Positions 17,346 to 24,727 of a stretch of 64,000 nucleotides of DNA are shown here, in pieces. Both the position numbers and the translations under genes were made by a program. The notes below the pieces were generated by a model that was not told the DNA's origin, searched no databases, and saw nothing but the letters and a program-made list of their open reading frames with translations. The stretch is from positions 62,001-126,000 of the forward strand of contig DASZHD010000008.1 in NCBI GenBank assembly GCA_035938175.1, in the 5' to 3' direction. The DNA is from DASRDE01 sp035938175. GTDB taxonomy: Bacteria; Vulcanimicrobiota; Vulcanimicrobiia; Vulcanimicrobiales; Vulcanimicrobiaceae. Each line of letters starts with the position of its first letter. The stretch's first letter is position 1.

Positions 17346-18175
17346 ACTACTGCCGCCAGCGGAAGATCTTCGCGCTGCGCGAGCGACTCCCAATACGCGG
17401 TCGGATGTTCCCGAAATTTCGCTTCGAACGTTTCGCGGTCGATCCGCTCCGCGCTCAACGCGGAACAGAGGCGTTGCTGAAAGTGCGGCTCCAGCGCCGC
17501 GAGCGCGATCCACCCATCCGCCGTTCGATAGAGCGCATAGCCGGCAAAGCTGCCGCTCAGCGATCCGCCCGGGCTCGTCAAGCCGTGGCGAACGGCGGCG
17601 CCGAGCTCGCGTGCGCCATCGGCGATCGCGATTTCGCTGCGCGTGGCTTCGCCGCCGCGCGCGCGAGCGTACAAAGCCAGAATGCACGCCGCTACCGCGC
17701 GTTCGGCGGCAAACATGTCGGCAAATACGGTTCGCGGCATTTGCGGCGGCGCGAGTAAACCCGCACGCGCCTGATACGTGAGATCGTGCCCTGCGCGGTC
17801 GTCGTTCGGCGCCGCTTCGCCGGCGATCGCAACGTGCGAAAGCGACGGAAACGTTTCATGCAGCTGCGCCCACGATAGGCCCAGCGCGGCGAGCGAACGC
17901 GCGCGCATCGCGGTGAGCAGCAGATCCGTCTTGGCCAGCTGCGCGAGCAGCGTGGCCTGCGAACAGCGCAAATCGAGGCGCTGGACGTTTACACCGGCGA
18001 CGAGGTCGGCGTACCACCGGGGCGCCGCGCGTTCGAGCGGGTCACCCGCGACGGGCTCCACTTTGGTGACGTCCGCGCCGAGACGCGCCAGCCGCGAAGC
18101 GGCGAGCGGCCCCGGAATATTCGTTACCAAAGCCAGGACGCGAACGCCCGTCAAAGGACGGTTCAGGCCGGACAT
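17342..18175 (-). CDS. Family III CoA-transferase (CaiB/BaiF type), short
   Basis: A 277-residue protein with the family III fold: LTGVRVLALVTNIPGPLAASRLARLGADVTKVE at the start is the CaiB/BaiF nucleotide-binding region (quoted in parts: RLARLGADVTKVEP), and the catalytic Asp lies in GHDLTYQARAGLL. It is about 100 residues shorter than usual because the C-terminal domain is reduced. It would move CoA between carboxylic acids. Translationally coupled to the thiolase downstream. Confidence 0.85.
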   Translation of the reverse strand: MSGLNRPLTGVRVLALVTNIPGPLAASRLARLGADVTKVEPVAGDPLERAAPRWYADLVAGVNVQRLDLRCSQATLLAQLAKTDLLLTAMRARSLAALGLSWAQLHETFPSLSHVAIAGEAAPNDDRAGHDLTYQARAGLLAPPQMPRTVFADMFAAERAVAACILALYARARGGEATRSEIAIADGARELGAAVRHGLTSPGGSLSGSFAGYALYRTADGWIALAALEPHFQQRLCSALSAERIDRETFEAKFREHPTAYWESLAQREDLPLAAVV

Positions 18176-18181
18176 GCCGGG

Positions 18182-18285
18182 TTGCGCGGGGTCGTGGAGC
18201 TCTGGTATGATGCCCCGGTCGCCGGGATGGCCCTACGGGCTGTACCCGAAGCGAGCCCATCCTTGAACGAGGAGTCTCTACAAAC
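18182..18285 (+). promoter_or_regulatory. rpsO promoter and structured leader (candidate S15 autoregulation)
   Basis: An extended -10 element TGGTATGAT (hexamer 18206-18211) is preceded 18 nt upstream by TTGCGC (18182-18187). The resulting leader of about 65 nt can fold: GGATGG (18225-18230) pairs with CCATCC (18257-18262), enclosing CGGG/CCCG (18236-18239 / 18245-18248). S15 leaders are commonly autoregulated through such structures, but this one matches no class I could verify. A GAGGAG Shine-Dalgarno follows. Confidence 0.4.
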
Positions 18286-18555
18286 GTGCCCCTGAGCAAA
18301 GAACAAAAGGCGGAGATCGCCGCCAAATTCGGCCGCTCCGGATCCGACACCGGATCCGCCGACGTGCAGATCGCCATTCTGACCGCGTCTATCAATCAGC
18401 TGACCGAGCATCTGAAGATTCACAAAAAGGACCATCACAGCCGCCGCGGCTTGCTGCTGCAAGTGGGTCAGCGCCGCCGCCTTCTGAATTACTTGCAGAA
18501 CAAAGATTTGGAACGGTACCGGAAGCTCATTTCGGATTTGGGACTGCGCCGGTAA
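18286..18555 (+). CDS. rpsO: 30S ribosomal protein S15
   Basis: An 89-residue primary 16S rRNA-binding protein of the small subunit. The hallmark regions are visible: SGSDTGSADVQIAILTASINQLTEHLKIHKKDHHSRRGL and GQRRRLLNYL (given here by their key parts: DTGSADVQIA, HKKDHHSRRGL). It starts with GTG after a GAGGAG site. Unlike many genomes, pnp is not next; the transketolase and gamma-glutamyltransferase genes lie between. A strong terminator follows. Confidence 0.97.
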   Translation: MPLSKEQKAEIAAKFGRSGSDTGSADVQIAILTASINQLTEHLKIHKKDHHSRRGLLLQVGQRRRLLNYLQNKDLERYRKLISDLGLRR

Positions 18556-18587
18556 CGCGTCGCCGGACGTCCTTCGAAAAACCGCTC

Positions 18588-18616
18588 GAAACCCCACAGC
18601 GATGTGGGGTTTCTGC
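18588..18616 (+). terminator. Rho-independent terminator after rpsO
   Basis: Perfect 11-bp stem GAAACCCCACA (18588-18598) / TGTGGGGTTTC (18603-18613) closed by a GCGA tetraloop, followed by a short T-rich stretch. It lies 33 nt after the rpsO stop and separates it from the convergent transketolase genes. Confidence 0.85.
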
Positions 18617-18629
18617 TTTCGCCGAACGG

Positions 18630-19634
18630 TTACTTGCGCGCGACGGCGCGTTTCGCCGCAGCAATAATCGAACGCGTTCCCATACCGTAGTGCTCGATCA
18701 ATTCGGCGGGATCGCCGGATTGCCCGAACCGGTCGTGCACGCCGACGAATTCGATCGGCACGGGATGCGTTGCGGCGAGGATCTCGGCAACGCGCGATCC
18801 CATTCCGGCGGCGACTTGATGCTCCTCAACGGTAACGACTCGTCCGCAGCGCTGCGCCGCTTCGACGACGGCGGCTTCGTCCATCGGCTTGACGGTGTGA
18901 TTGTTGAGGACCATGCAGTCGATGCCGTCCTTCGCCAAATGCTCCGCGGCGATGAGCGCGTTATAGACCAAAATGCCGCACACGATAATCGCCACGTCCT
19001 TGCCCTCGCGCAGAACTTGCGCTTTTCCGATTTCGAACGGCGTTTGGTCGGTCGTCACGATCGGCGATTTCTCGCGAGCAAAGCGTAAGTAGACGGGGCC
19101 GGTGCGTTCGGTCAACGCGAGCGTCGCCTTCTTGGTTTGCACCGAATCGCACGGCACCACGACCGTCATGTGCGGAATCACACGCATAATGGCGATGTCT
19201 TCAACCGCCTGATGCGTCGCGCCGTCGGGACCTACCGAAACGCCGGCATGCGCACCGGCGATCTTCACGTTCGTTTCGTTGAGCGCCATGATCGTCCGCA
19301 CTTGCTCCCACGAACGTCCCGGGTTGAACATCGCGTAACTGGCGATCCACGGAATTTTTCCGGTGCTCGCAAGTCCGCCGGCCATCGCCACGAGCAGCTG
19401 CTCGGAAACGCCGATCTCGATGTATTGCTCCGGGCACGCTTCTTTGAAGCCGAGCATACGCGTCGATTCCGAAAGATCGGCGCAGATTGCCAGCACGTTG
19501 CGATTGCGTTTTCCCGCCTCGATGAGGCCTTCGCCGAAGCCGTTGCGGGTGGGAACTTGTTTGACGGTTTTCGGATCGGCAAGCTCGGCCAAGTGCATCG
19601 ACGTCACGCCGTTTACCGCATTCGTGCTAGGCAT
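18630..19634 (-). CDS. Transketolase C-terminal subunit (split enzyme)
   Basis: A 334-residue protein with the pyrimidine-binding and C-terminal domains of transketolase. Visible are the catalytic Glu region YIEIGVSEQLLVAMAGG, YAMFNPGRSWEQVR, and AGVSVGPDGATHQAVEDIA. In many archaea and some bacteria the enzyme is split; the N-terminal half is the next upstream gene, overlapping by 8 nt. The ATG at 19634 is chosen over a TTG at 19640. Acts in the non-oxidative pentose phosphate pathway. Confidence 0.92.
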   Translation of the reverse strand: MPSTNAVNGVTSMHLAELADPKTVKQVPTRNGFGEGLIEAGKRNRNVLAICADLSESTRMLGFKEACPEQYIEIGVSEQLLVAMAGGLASTGKIPWIASYAMFNPGRSWEQVRTIMALNETNVKIAGAHAGVSVGPDGATHQAVEDIAIMRVIPHMTVVVPCDSVQTKKATLALTERTGPVYLRFAREKSPIVTTDQTPFEIGKAQVLREGKDVAIIVCGILVYNALIAAEHLAKDGIDCMVLNNHTVKPMDEAAVVEAAQRCGRVVTVEEHQVAAGMGSRVAEILAATHPVPIEFVGVHDRFGQSGDPAELIEHYGMGTRSIIAAAKRAVARK

Positions 19635-20484
19635 TGGCAACGATCCTTTCGCGTTCCGCCTCCAGCTCTGCCAGAGCCTCGCCGGCTTGATCTTTATTGG
19701 GCGGCTTTCCGTGCCACGTATAGTCGCCTTCCATATACGAAACGCCCTTGCCGGGAACCGTGTGCGCGATAATCACGGACGGCTTGCCCTTGGATGCGTG
19801 CGCTTTTTCGACCGTCGCGATGAACTGCGCGATGTCGTTCCCATCGCACTCGAGCACGTTCCAATTGAACGCACGATACTTGTCGGCCAGCGGTTCGAGC
19901 GGCATGACGTCTTCGGTGCTGCCGTCGATCTGAATGAAGTTGCGATCGATGATGCAGATCAGATTGTCGAGTTTGAATTTGGCAGCGGTCAGCACCGCTT
20001 CCCAATGCAACCCGCATTGATGTTCCGCATCCGATGTGATCGCGTACACGCGCCACGCTTTTTCATCCATCTTCGCGGCGAGCGCCATGCCCGTGCCCTG
20101 CGCCAGCCCTTCACCCAGCGGTCCGGACGTGGTCTCGAGCCCCGGCAAGCGCACGCGCTCGGGGTGACCCTGCAGCCGCGAACCGAACTTGCGCAGCGTC
20201 AGCAATTCTTCGACCGGAAAATATCCCGCGTACGCCATCGCACTGTAGCGAACCGGCGCGATATGACCGCACGAGAGCAGCAAACGATCGCGATCCTCCC
20301 ATTCCGGATTCTCCGGATCGTTTCGCAAGACGTGCTGATATAGGGCCGTGAAGATATCCGCCATGTCGAGCGACCCGGCCGAATGACCGGATCCGGCGGA
20401 TAGAAGCGAACGAATGATGCCCTGACGGCAAAGATTCGCTTGCTCTTTCAAGTGGGTGAGGCGTTGCGCGGAAAGAGACTCCAT
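19627..20484 (-). CDS. Transketolase N-terminal subunit (split enzyme)
   Basis: A 285-residue thiamine diphosphate-binding half. The motif GSGHSAGSLDMADI and the TPP/Mg box SDAEHQCGLHWEAVLTA ... KLDNLICIIDRN are visible, with SDAE in place of GDGE. ETTSGPLGEGLAQGTGMALA is also typical. Together with the downstream C-terminal subunit it transfers two-carbon units between sugar phosphates. It overlaps that gene by 8 nt, ensuring equal expression. ATG 20484. Confidence 0.93.
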   Translation of the reverse strand: MESLSAQRLTHLKEQANLCRQGIIRSLLSAGSGHSAGSLDMADIFTALYQHVLRNDPENPEWEDRDRLLLSCGHIAPVRYSAMAYAGYFPVEELLTLRKFGSRLQGHPERVRLPGLETTSGPLGEGLAQGTGMALAAKMDEKAWRVYAITSDAEHQCGLHWEAVLTAAKFKLDNLICIIDRNFIQIDGSTEDVMPLEPLADKYRAFNWNVLECDGNDIAQFIATVEKAHASKGKPSVIIAHTVPGKGVSYMEGDYTWHGKPPNKDQAGEALAELEAERERIVANA

Positions 20485-20567
20485 AACAGGCGGTAGTTAC
20501 CCGGAGCCCCGAGCCGAGCCCTCGGAGGACGCCCTGCCGCCCGCTGCTCGAGGAAGCGGAACGCCTG

Positions 20568-22286
20568 CTAATAGCCCGCGGCGAGCCCTTGCGGCGCACG
20601 GCGGTCGGTGCCGCCGTAACGCACGCCCGCGGCATCGACGACGACCGCCTCCGCCGTACCCCATTGGGCCCTCTCGCGGAAGCGGTAGCCTTCCGACCTC
20701 AGGGCGGCAATCGTTTGCGGTGAAAGCGCGCCCGGTTCGTATTCGATCGCGTCCGGCAGCCACTGCATGTGAATGCGCGGCGCGTTAACGGCCTGCTGCA
20801 CGTTCATGCCGTAATCGATCGCGTTTTCTATCGTACTCAGCGCGATCGTGATGATGCGCGAGCCGCCGGGACTGCCCGTGACCATGAAGACTTTGCCGTT
20901 CCGGGTTACGATCGTCGGCGCCATCGACGAAAGCGGACGCTTTCCGGGCTGAATGCCGTTGCGAACGCCCTGCACCAAACCGTAGAGATTCGGAACTCCC
21001 GGTTTGCTGGTGAAGTCGTCCATCTCGTCGTTCAGAAGAAATCCGGTGTTTCCGGCGATGACGCGAGCGCCGAAGTCGTCGTTGATCGTGTAGGTTACCG
21101 CAACGGCGTTTCCCCAGCGATCGACAATCGAGTAATGCGTCGTATCGGTATGCTCGAACGCGACGGGCCCAAGGCCCGGATGCACGTCGACAGACGGCGT
21201 GGCTTGGCGCGGATCGATCTGCGACCGTACATGCGCCGCGTACGTTTGCGAAAGCAACTGCGTCAGCGGATTCTGCACGAACGACGGATCGCCCAAATAC
21301 TCGTTGCGATCGGCATAGGCGCGCCGTTCTGCTTCGACGACGTAGTGCGCGCTCTCGCGCGAATTCCAGCCCCACGAACCGAGCGGATACCCCGACGTCA
21401 CGTTCAAGATCTCGCAGAGCGTCGTGCCGCCCGAGCTCGGCGGCGGAGCCGAAGTAATCGTGTAGCCGCGATAGCGGCAATGAAGCGGCTGCGTTTCTCG
21501 AACCCTGTAACCGGCAAAGTCCGCCAACGACAGGATACCGCCGTTACGCTCGCTTGCAGCAACAACTGCGTGCGCGATCGGACCCTTATAAAACGCCTGG
21601 TCGCCGTCGCGCGCAATGAGCCGAAGCGTCGCCGCAAGCTGCGGCTGCACGATCAGGTCCCCCGCTTGCGGCAACCGGCCGGCACGCATGAAAATCGCGC
21701 GCACGTTCGGCTGTGCCGAAAAACGGTAGGGGCCTTCGGCGGCATCGTCGGCACCGTCGAAAACGGACGCATCCCCGGGATCGATCCGATAGCCGTTTTG
21801 CGCTAGTGCGGCCGCCGGAGCGATCATCGCCGCACGCGATCGCGTGCCGAACTCGCTCAGCGCGCGATCCAATCCCATGACGGTTCCCGGAACGCCGGCC
21901 GAAAGATAGCCGCGCGTGCTCGCACGTGCAACCACATTGCCGTGCGCGTCCAGGTACATGTTCGATCGCGCGCGGCGCGGCGCCGTCTCGCGGAAGTCTA
22001 TGAACCGTTCGCGGCCGTCGTGCAGGCGAACCAGCATGAAGCCGCCGCCCCCGATGTTCCCGCAGCACGGGTGGACCACGGCCAGTGCATAGCCCACGGC
22101 GACGGCAGCGTCGATCGCGTTGCCGCCGCCGCGCAATACGTCGACTCCCACTTTTGTCGCATAGTGCTGCGCGGTTGCGACCATGGCGTGGGCGCCCATC
22201 GCGGGCTGCTGCTGCGCCCAAGGTTCGCCGGTTCTCGCGGCGCCCAGAAGCGACAACGCGAGAACGATGCTCAGGATACGCCTCAT
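20568..22286 (-). CDS. ggt: Gamma-glutamyltransferase
   Basis: Exported enzyme that hydrolyses or transfers the gamma-glutamyl group of glutathione; 572 residues as usual. It has a signal peptide (MRRILSIVLALSLLGAART). The N-terminal chain shows HYATKVGVDVLRGGGNAIDAAV (given in parts: GGGNAIDAAVA) and GGGGFMLVR. Autoprocessing occurs at the Thr in DTTHYSIVDRWG near residue 383, and the small subunit has GNTGFLLNDEMDDF and TGSPGGSRI. ATG 22286 gives the best signal sequence; 22316 adds a non-typical extension. Confidence 0.94.
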   Translation of the reverse strand: MRRILSIVLALSLLGAARTGEPWAQQQPAMGAHAMVATAQHYATKVGVDVLRGGGNAIDAAVAVGYALAVVHPCCGNIGGGGFMLVRLHDGRERFIDFRETAPRRARSNMYLDAHGNVVARASTRGYLSAGVPGTVMGLDRALSEFGTRSRAAMIAPAAALAQNGYRIDPGDASVFDGADDAAEGPYRFSAQPNVRAIFMRAGRLPQAGDLIVQPQLAATLRLIARDGDQAFYKGPIAHAVVAASERNGGILSLADFAGYRVRETQPLHCRYRGYTITSAPPPSSGGTTLCEILNVTSGYPLGSWGWNSRESAHYVVEAERRAYADRNEYLGDPSFVQNPLTQLLSQTYAAHVRSQIDPRQATPSVDVHPGLGPVAFEHTDTTHYSIVDRWGNAVAVTYTINDDFGARVIAGNTGFLLNDEMDDFTSKPGVPNLYGLVQGVRNGIQPGKRPLSSMAPTIVTRNGKVFMVTGSPGGSRIITIALSTIENAIDYGMNVQQAVNAPRIHMQWLPDAIEYEPGALSPQTIAALRSEGYRFRERAQWGTAEAVVVDAAGVRYGGTDRRAPQGLAAGY

Positions 22287-22419
22287 AGACTCGCCTTTTC
22301 TCAAGATTGCGCGCAAATTGCGCGGGATTGCGCCCGCCTCCTAGGTCATCCGCCGCGGTCCCCCGAACCGGGCACGGTTCATATTAAAGAGCAAAAATAC
22401 AAGAAACTAGGAGAACCCT

Positions 22420-24672
22420 GTGCCTGAGTCCGTATCCCTGGAGATCGGCGGGCGCACGATGGTCATCGAAACCGGTGAACTCGCGAAGCAAGCAAACGGC
22501 TCCGCGCTGATCCGCTATGGCGACCAAAACGTCGTGCTCTGTGCCGTCACCGCCTCCGAGAAACCTCGTGAAGGCATCGACTTTTTTCCCTTAACCTGCG
22601 ATTTCGAAGAAAAGATGTACGCCGCCGGCAAGATTCCGGGCGGGTACATCAAGCGCGAAGGCCGTCCCCCCGAACACGCCGTTCTGAGCTCGCGACAAAT
22701 CGACCGGCCGATTAGGCCGCTCTTTCCGGACGGATTCCGCAACGACGTCCAAGTGATCGCCACGGTGCTTTCGATCGATCCGGAGCTCGACGCTGACGTC
22801 ATCGGCGTCTGCGCCGCCGGCGCGGCTCTGGCTTTTTCCGATATTCCGTTCGACAAGACCGTTGCCGCGGTTCGCGTCGGGCGCGACGAGAACGGCACAT
22901 ACATTTGCAATCCGACGCTGCCGCAATACGAGAGCGGCGGCATGGAGATCGTCATCGCCGGAACCGCCGACGCGGTCATGATGGTCGAAGGTTCGGCGAA
23001 AGAGATCAGCGAGGAAGATTTCCTGGGTGCGGTAGAGTTCGCGCACGGCGAAATCAAGAAGATCGTCAGCGCGATCAACGAGCTCGCGAAGAAAGCCGGC
23101 AAAGCCAAACGCGAATATCCGGTGCAGAAGGTCAACGCCGATCTCGAAGCGTTCGTGCGCAAAGCCTTCAAAGACGACGTCGCCAAAGGCATGCGCGTGG
23201 TCGAAAAGCTCGCGCGCGAAGCCGAGCTCGACAAGATCACCGTCGAAGAAGCCGTCGCGCGATGCGGCAAAAAGGACGAGAACGTCCGCGCGCTGCTGGA
23301 AGATCCGGCAACGTCCAAAGAGTTCAACAAAATCATCAAGATGATGGAAGAGGACGAGCTTCGCACGATGGTCGTCGACGAAAAGATCCGTCCCGACGGC
23401 CGCAAGCCCGACGAAATCCGTCCGATTTGGTGCAAGGTGCATTACGTGCCGCGCGTCCACGGTTCGGGCGTCTTCACGCGTGGACAGACGCAAGTCTTTA
23501 CTGCCGCGACGCTGGGTTCGATCAGCGACGCGCAGCGTCTCGACGGTATCGTCGCGCTCGAAGACAAGCGCTACATGCACTTCTACAACTTCCCGCCGTT
23601 CTCGGTCGGTGAGACGCGGCCCATGCGCGGCCCCGGCCGCCGCGAAATCGGCCACGGCAACTTGGCGGAGCGCGCGCTCCTTCCGGTGCTGCCGAAGAAA
23701 GAAGACTTCCCGTACACGCTTCGCCTGATGAGTGAAGTGCTGGAATCGAACGGTTCGTCTTCGATGGCGTCGGTCTGCGGAAGCACGCTCGCGCTGATGG
23801 ACGCCGGCGTGCCGATCAGCGATCACGTCGCCGGCGTTGCCATGGGTTTGATTCTCAAGGGTGACAAGTACGGCATTCTGACCGACATCCAAGGCATGGA
23901 AGACGCGCTGGGCGAGATGGACTTCAAAGTCGCCGGAACCAAGAAGGGCATCACGGCGATCCAGATGGACATCAAAGTCCAGGGAATCACGCTTCAAATC
24001 ATGCGCGAAGCGATGACCGAAGCCAAGAAGTCCCGGTACTTCATCATCGACAAGCTCGCCGAGACGATTCCCGAACCGCGTAAGGAACTGAGCAAGTTCG
24101 CACCGCGCATGATCGTCGTCCAAATCAACCCGGACAAGATCAAGGACGTCATCGGTCCCGGCGGCAAGGTCATCAACAAGATCATCGAGGAGACCGGCGT
24201 CGAAAAGATCGACATCGAAGACGACGGCAAGGTCTTCATCACCTCGCTCGACGGGGAGTCCGCCGACAAAGCGCGCGCCATCGTCGAATCGATCACGAAG
24301 GACGTCGTGGTCGGCGAAACCTACATGGGCGAAGTCACGCGCATTATCAACATCGGTGCGTTCGTGAAGATTCTGCCCGGCAAAGAAGGTCTCGTGCACA
24401 TCAGCCAACTTGCGCCGACGCGCGTGGAGAAGGTCGATGACGTCGTGAAAGTCGGCGATGAAATCATGGTCAAGGTGATCGAAATCGACAACCAAGGCCG
24501 CATCAACCTCTCCCGCAAAGCCGTACTCGCCGGCGTATCCGGCAACGGCAGTGCGGATCATCACGAGAGCCGTCCGCGGCGCAGCGACGCCGCTCACACG
24601 GAGGGCAGCGCGCCGTCCGGCGGCGGCGGCGGCGAAGGACGGCGTCCGCGGCGTCCGCGCCGGCGCGAGTAA
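22420..24672 (+). CDS. pnp: Polyribonucleotide nucleotidyltransferase (PNPase)
   Basis: A 750-residue 3'-5' phosphorolytic exoribonuclease. Two RNase PH domains (about 10-145 and 325-460) are joined by a helical domain, followed by KH (about 555-615; GPGGKVINKIIEETG) and S1 (about 625-695; GEVTRIINIGAFVKILPGKEG). The catalytic block GMEDALGEMDFKVAGTKKG is intact. The C-terminal tail is basic and low in complexity (RRPRRPRRRE). The GTG at 22420 has the Shine-Dalgarno AGGAG. It is followed by a strong terminator. Confidence 0.97.
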   Translation: MPESVSLEIGGRTMVIETGELAKQANGSALIRYGDQNVVLCAVTASEKPREGIDFFPLTCDFEEKMYAAGKIPGGYIKREGRPPEHAVLSSRQIDRPIRPLFPDGFRNDVQVIATVLSIDPELDADVIGVCAAGAALAFSDIPFDKTVAAVRVGRDENGTYICNPTLPQYESGGMEIVIAGTADAVMMVEGSAKEISEEDFLGAVEFAHGEIKKIVSAINELAKKAGKAKREYPVQKVNADLEAFVRKAFKDDVAKGMRVVEKLAREAELDKITVEEAVARCGKKDENVRALLEDPATSKEFNKIIKMMEEDELRTMVVDEKIRPDGRKPDEIRPIWCKVHYVPRVHGSGVFTRGQTQVFTAATLGSISDAQRLDGIVALEDKRYMHFYNFPPFSVGETRPMRGPGRREIGHGNLAERALLPVLPKKEDFPYTLRLMSEVLESNGSSSMASVCGSTLALMDAGVPISDHVAGVAMGLILKGDKYGILTDIQGMEDALGEMDFKVAGTKKGITAIQMDIKVQGITLQIMREAMTEAKKSRYFIIDKLAETIPEPRKELSKFAPRMIVVQINPDKIKDVIGPGGKVINKIIEETGVEKIDIEDDGKVFITSLDGESADKARAIVESITKDVVVGETYMGEVTRIINIGAFVKILPGKEGLVHISQLAPTRVEKVDDVVKVGDEIMVKVIEIDNQGRINLSRKAVLAGVSGNGSADHHESRPRRSDAAHTEGSAPSGGGGGEGRRPRRPRRRE

Positions 24673-24678
24673 CCGCTG

Positions 24679-24708
24679 AAAAAGGCCCGCTGTAACGCGG
24701 GCCTTTTT
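24679..24708 (+). terminator. Rho-independent terminator after pnp
   Basis: AAAGGCCCGC (24681-24690) pairs with GCGGGCCTTT (24697-24706) around the loop TGTAAC; five T residues follow the GC-rich stem. It begins 6 nt after the pnp stop. Confidence 0.92.
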
Positions 24709-24727
24709 GTTATACTTGCCTTAAGCG
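24708..24727 (+). promoter_or_regulatory. Extended -10 promoter just upstream of the cyclase-domain gene
   Basis: TG-n-TATACT (TG at 24708-24709, hexamer 24711-24716) lies only 12 nt before the GTG start at 24728. Transcription should begin at about 24723-24728, so the mRNA would have almost no leader. No Shine-Dalgarno is seen. It overlaps the T-run of the pnp terminator. Confidence 0.5.

Noticed and set aside
22591..24597. 668-residue antisense frame across pnp
   Set aside because: It mirrors the codon structure of pnp in high-GC DNA and shows no family motifs; the same holds for 2184-3341 against fdnG.
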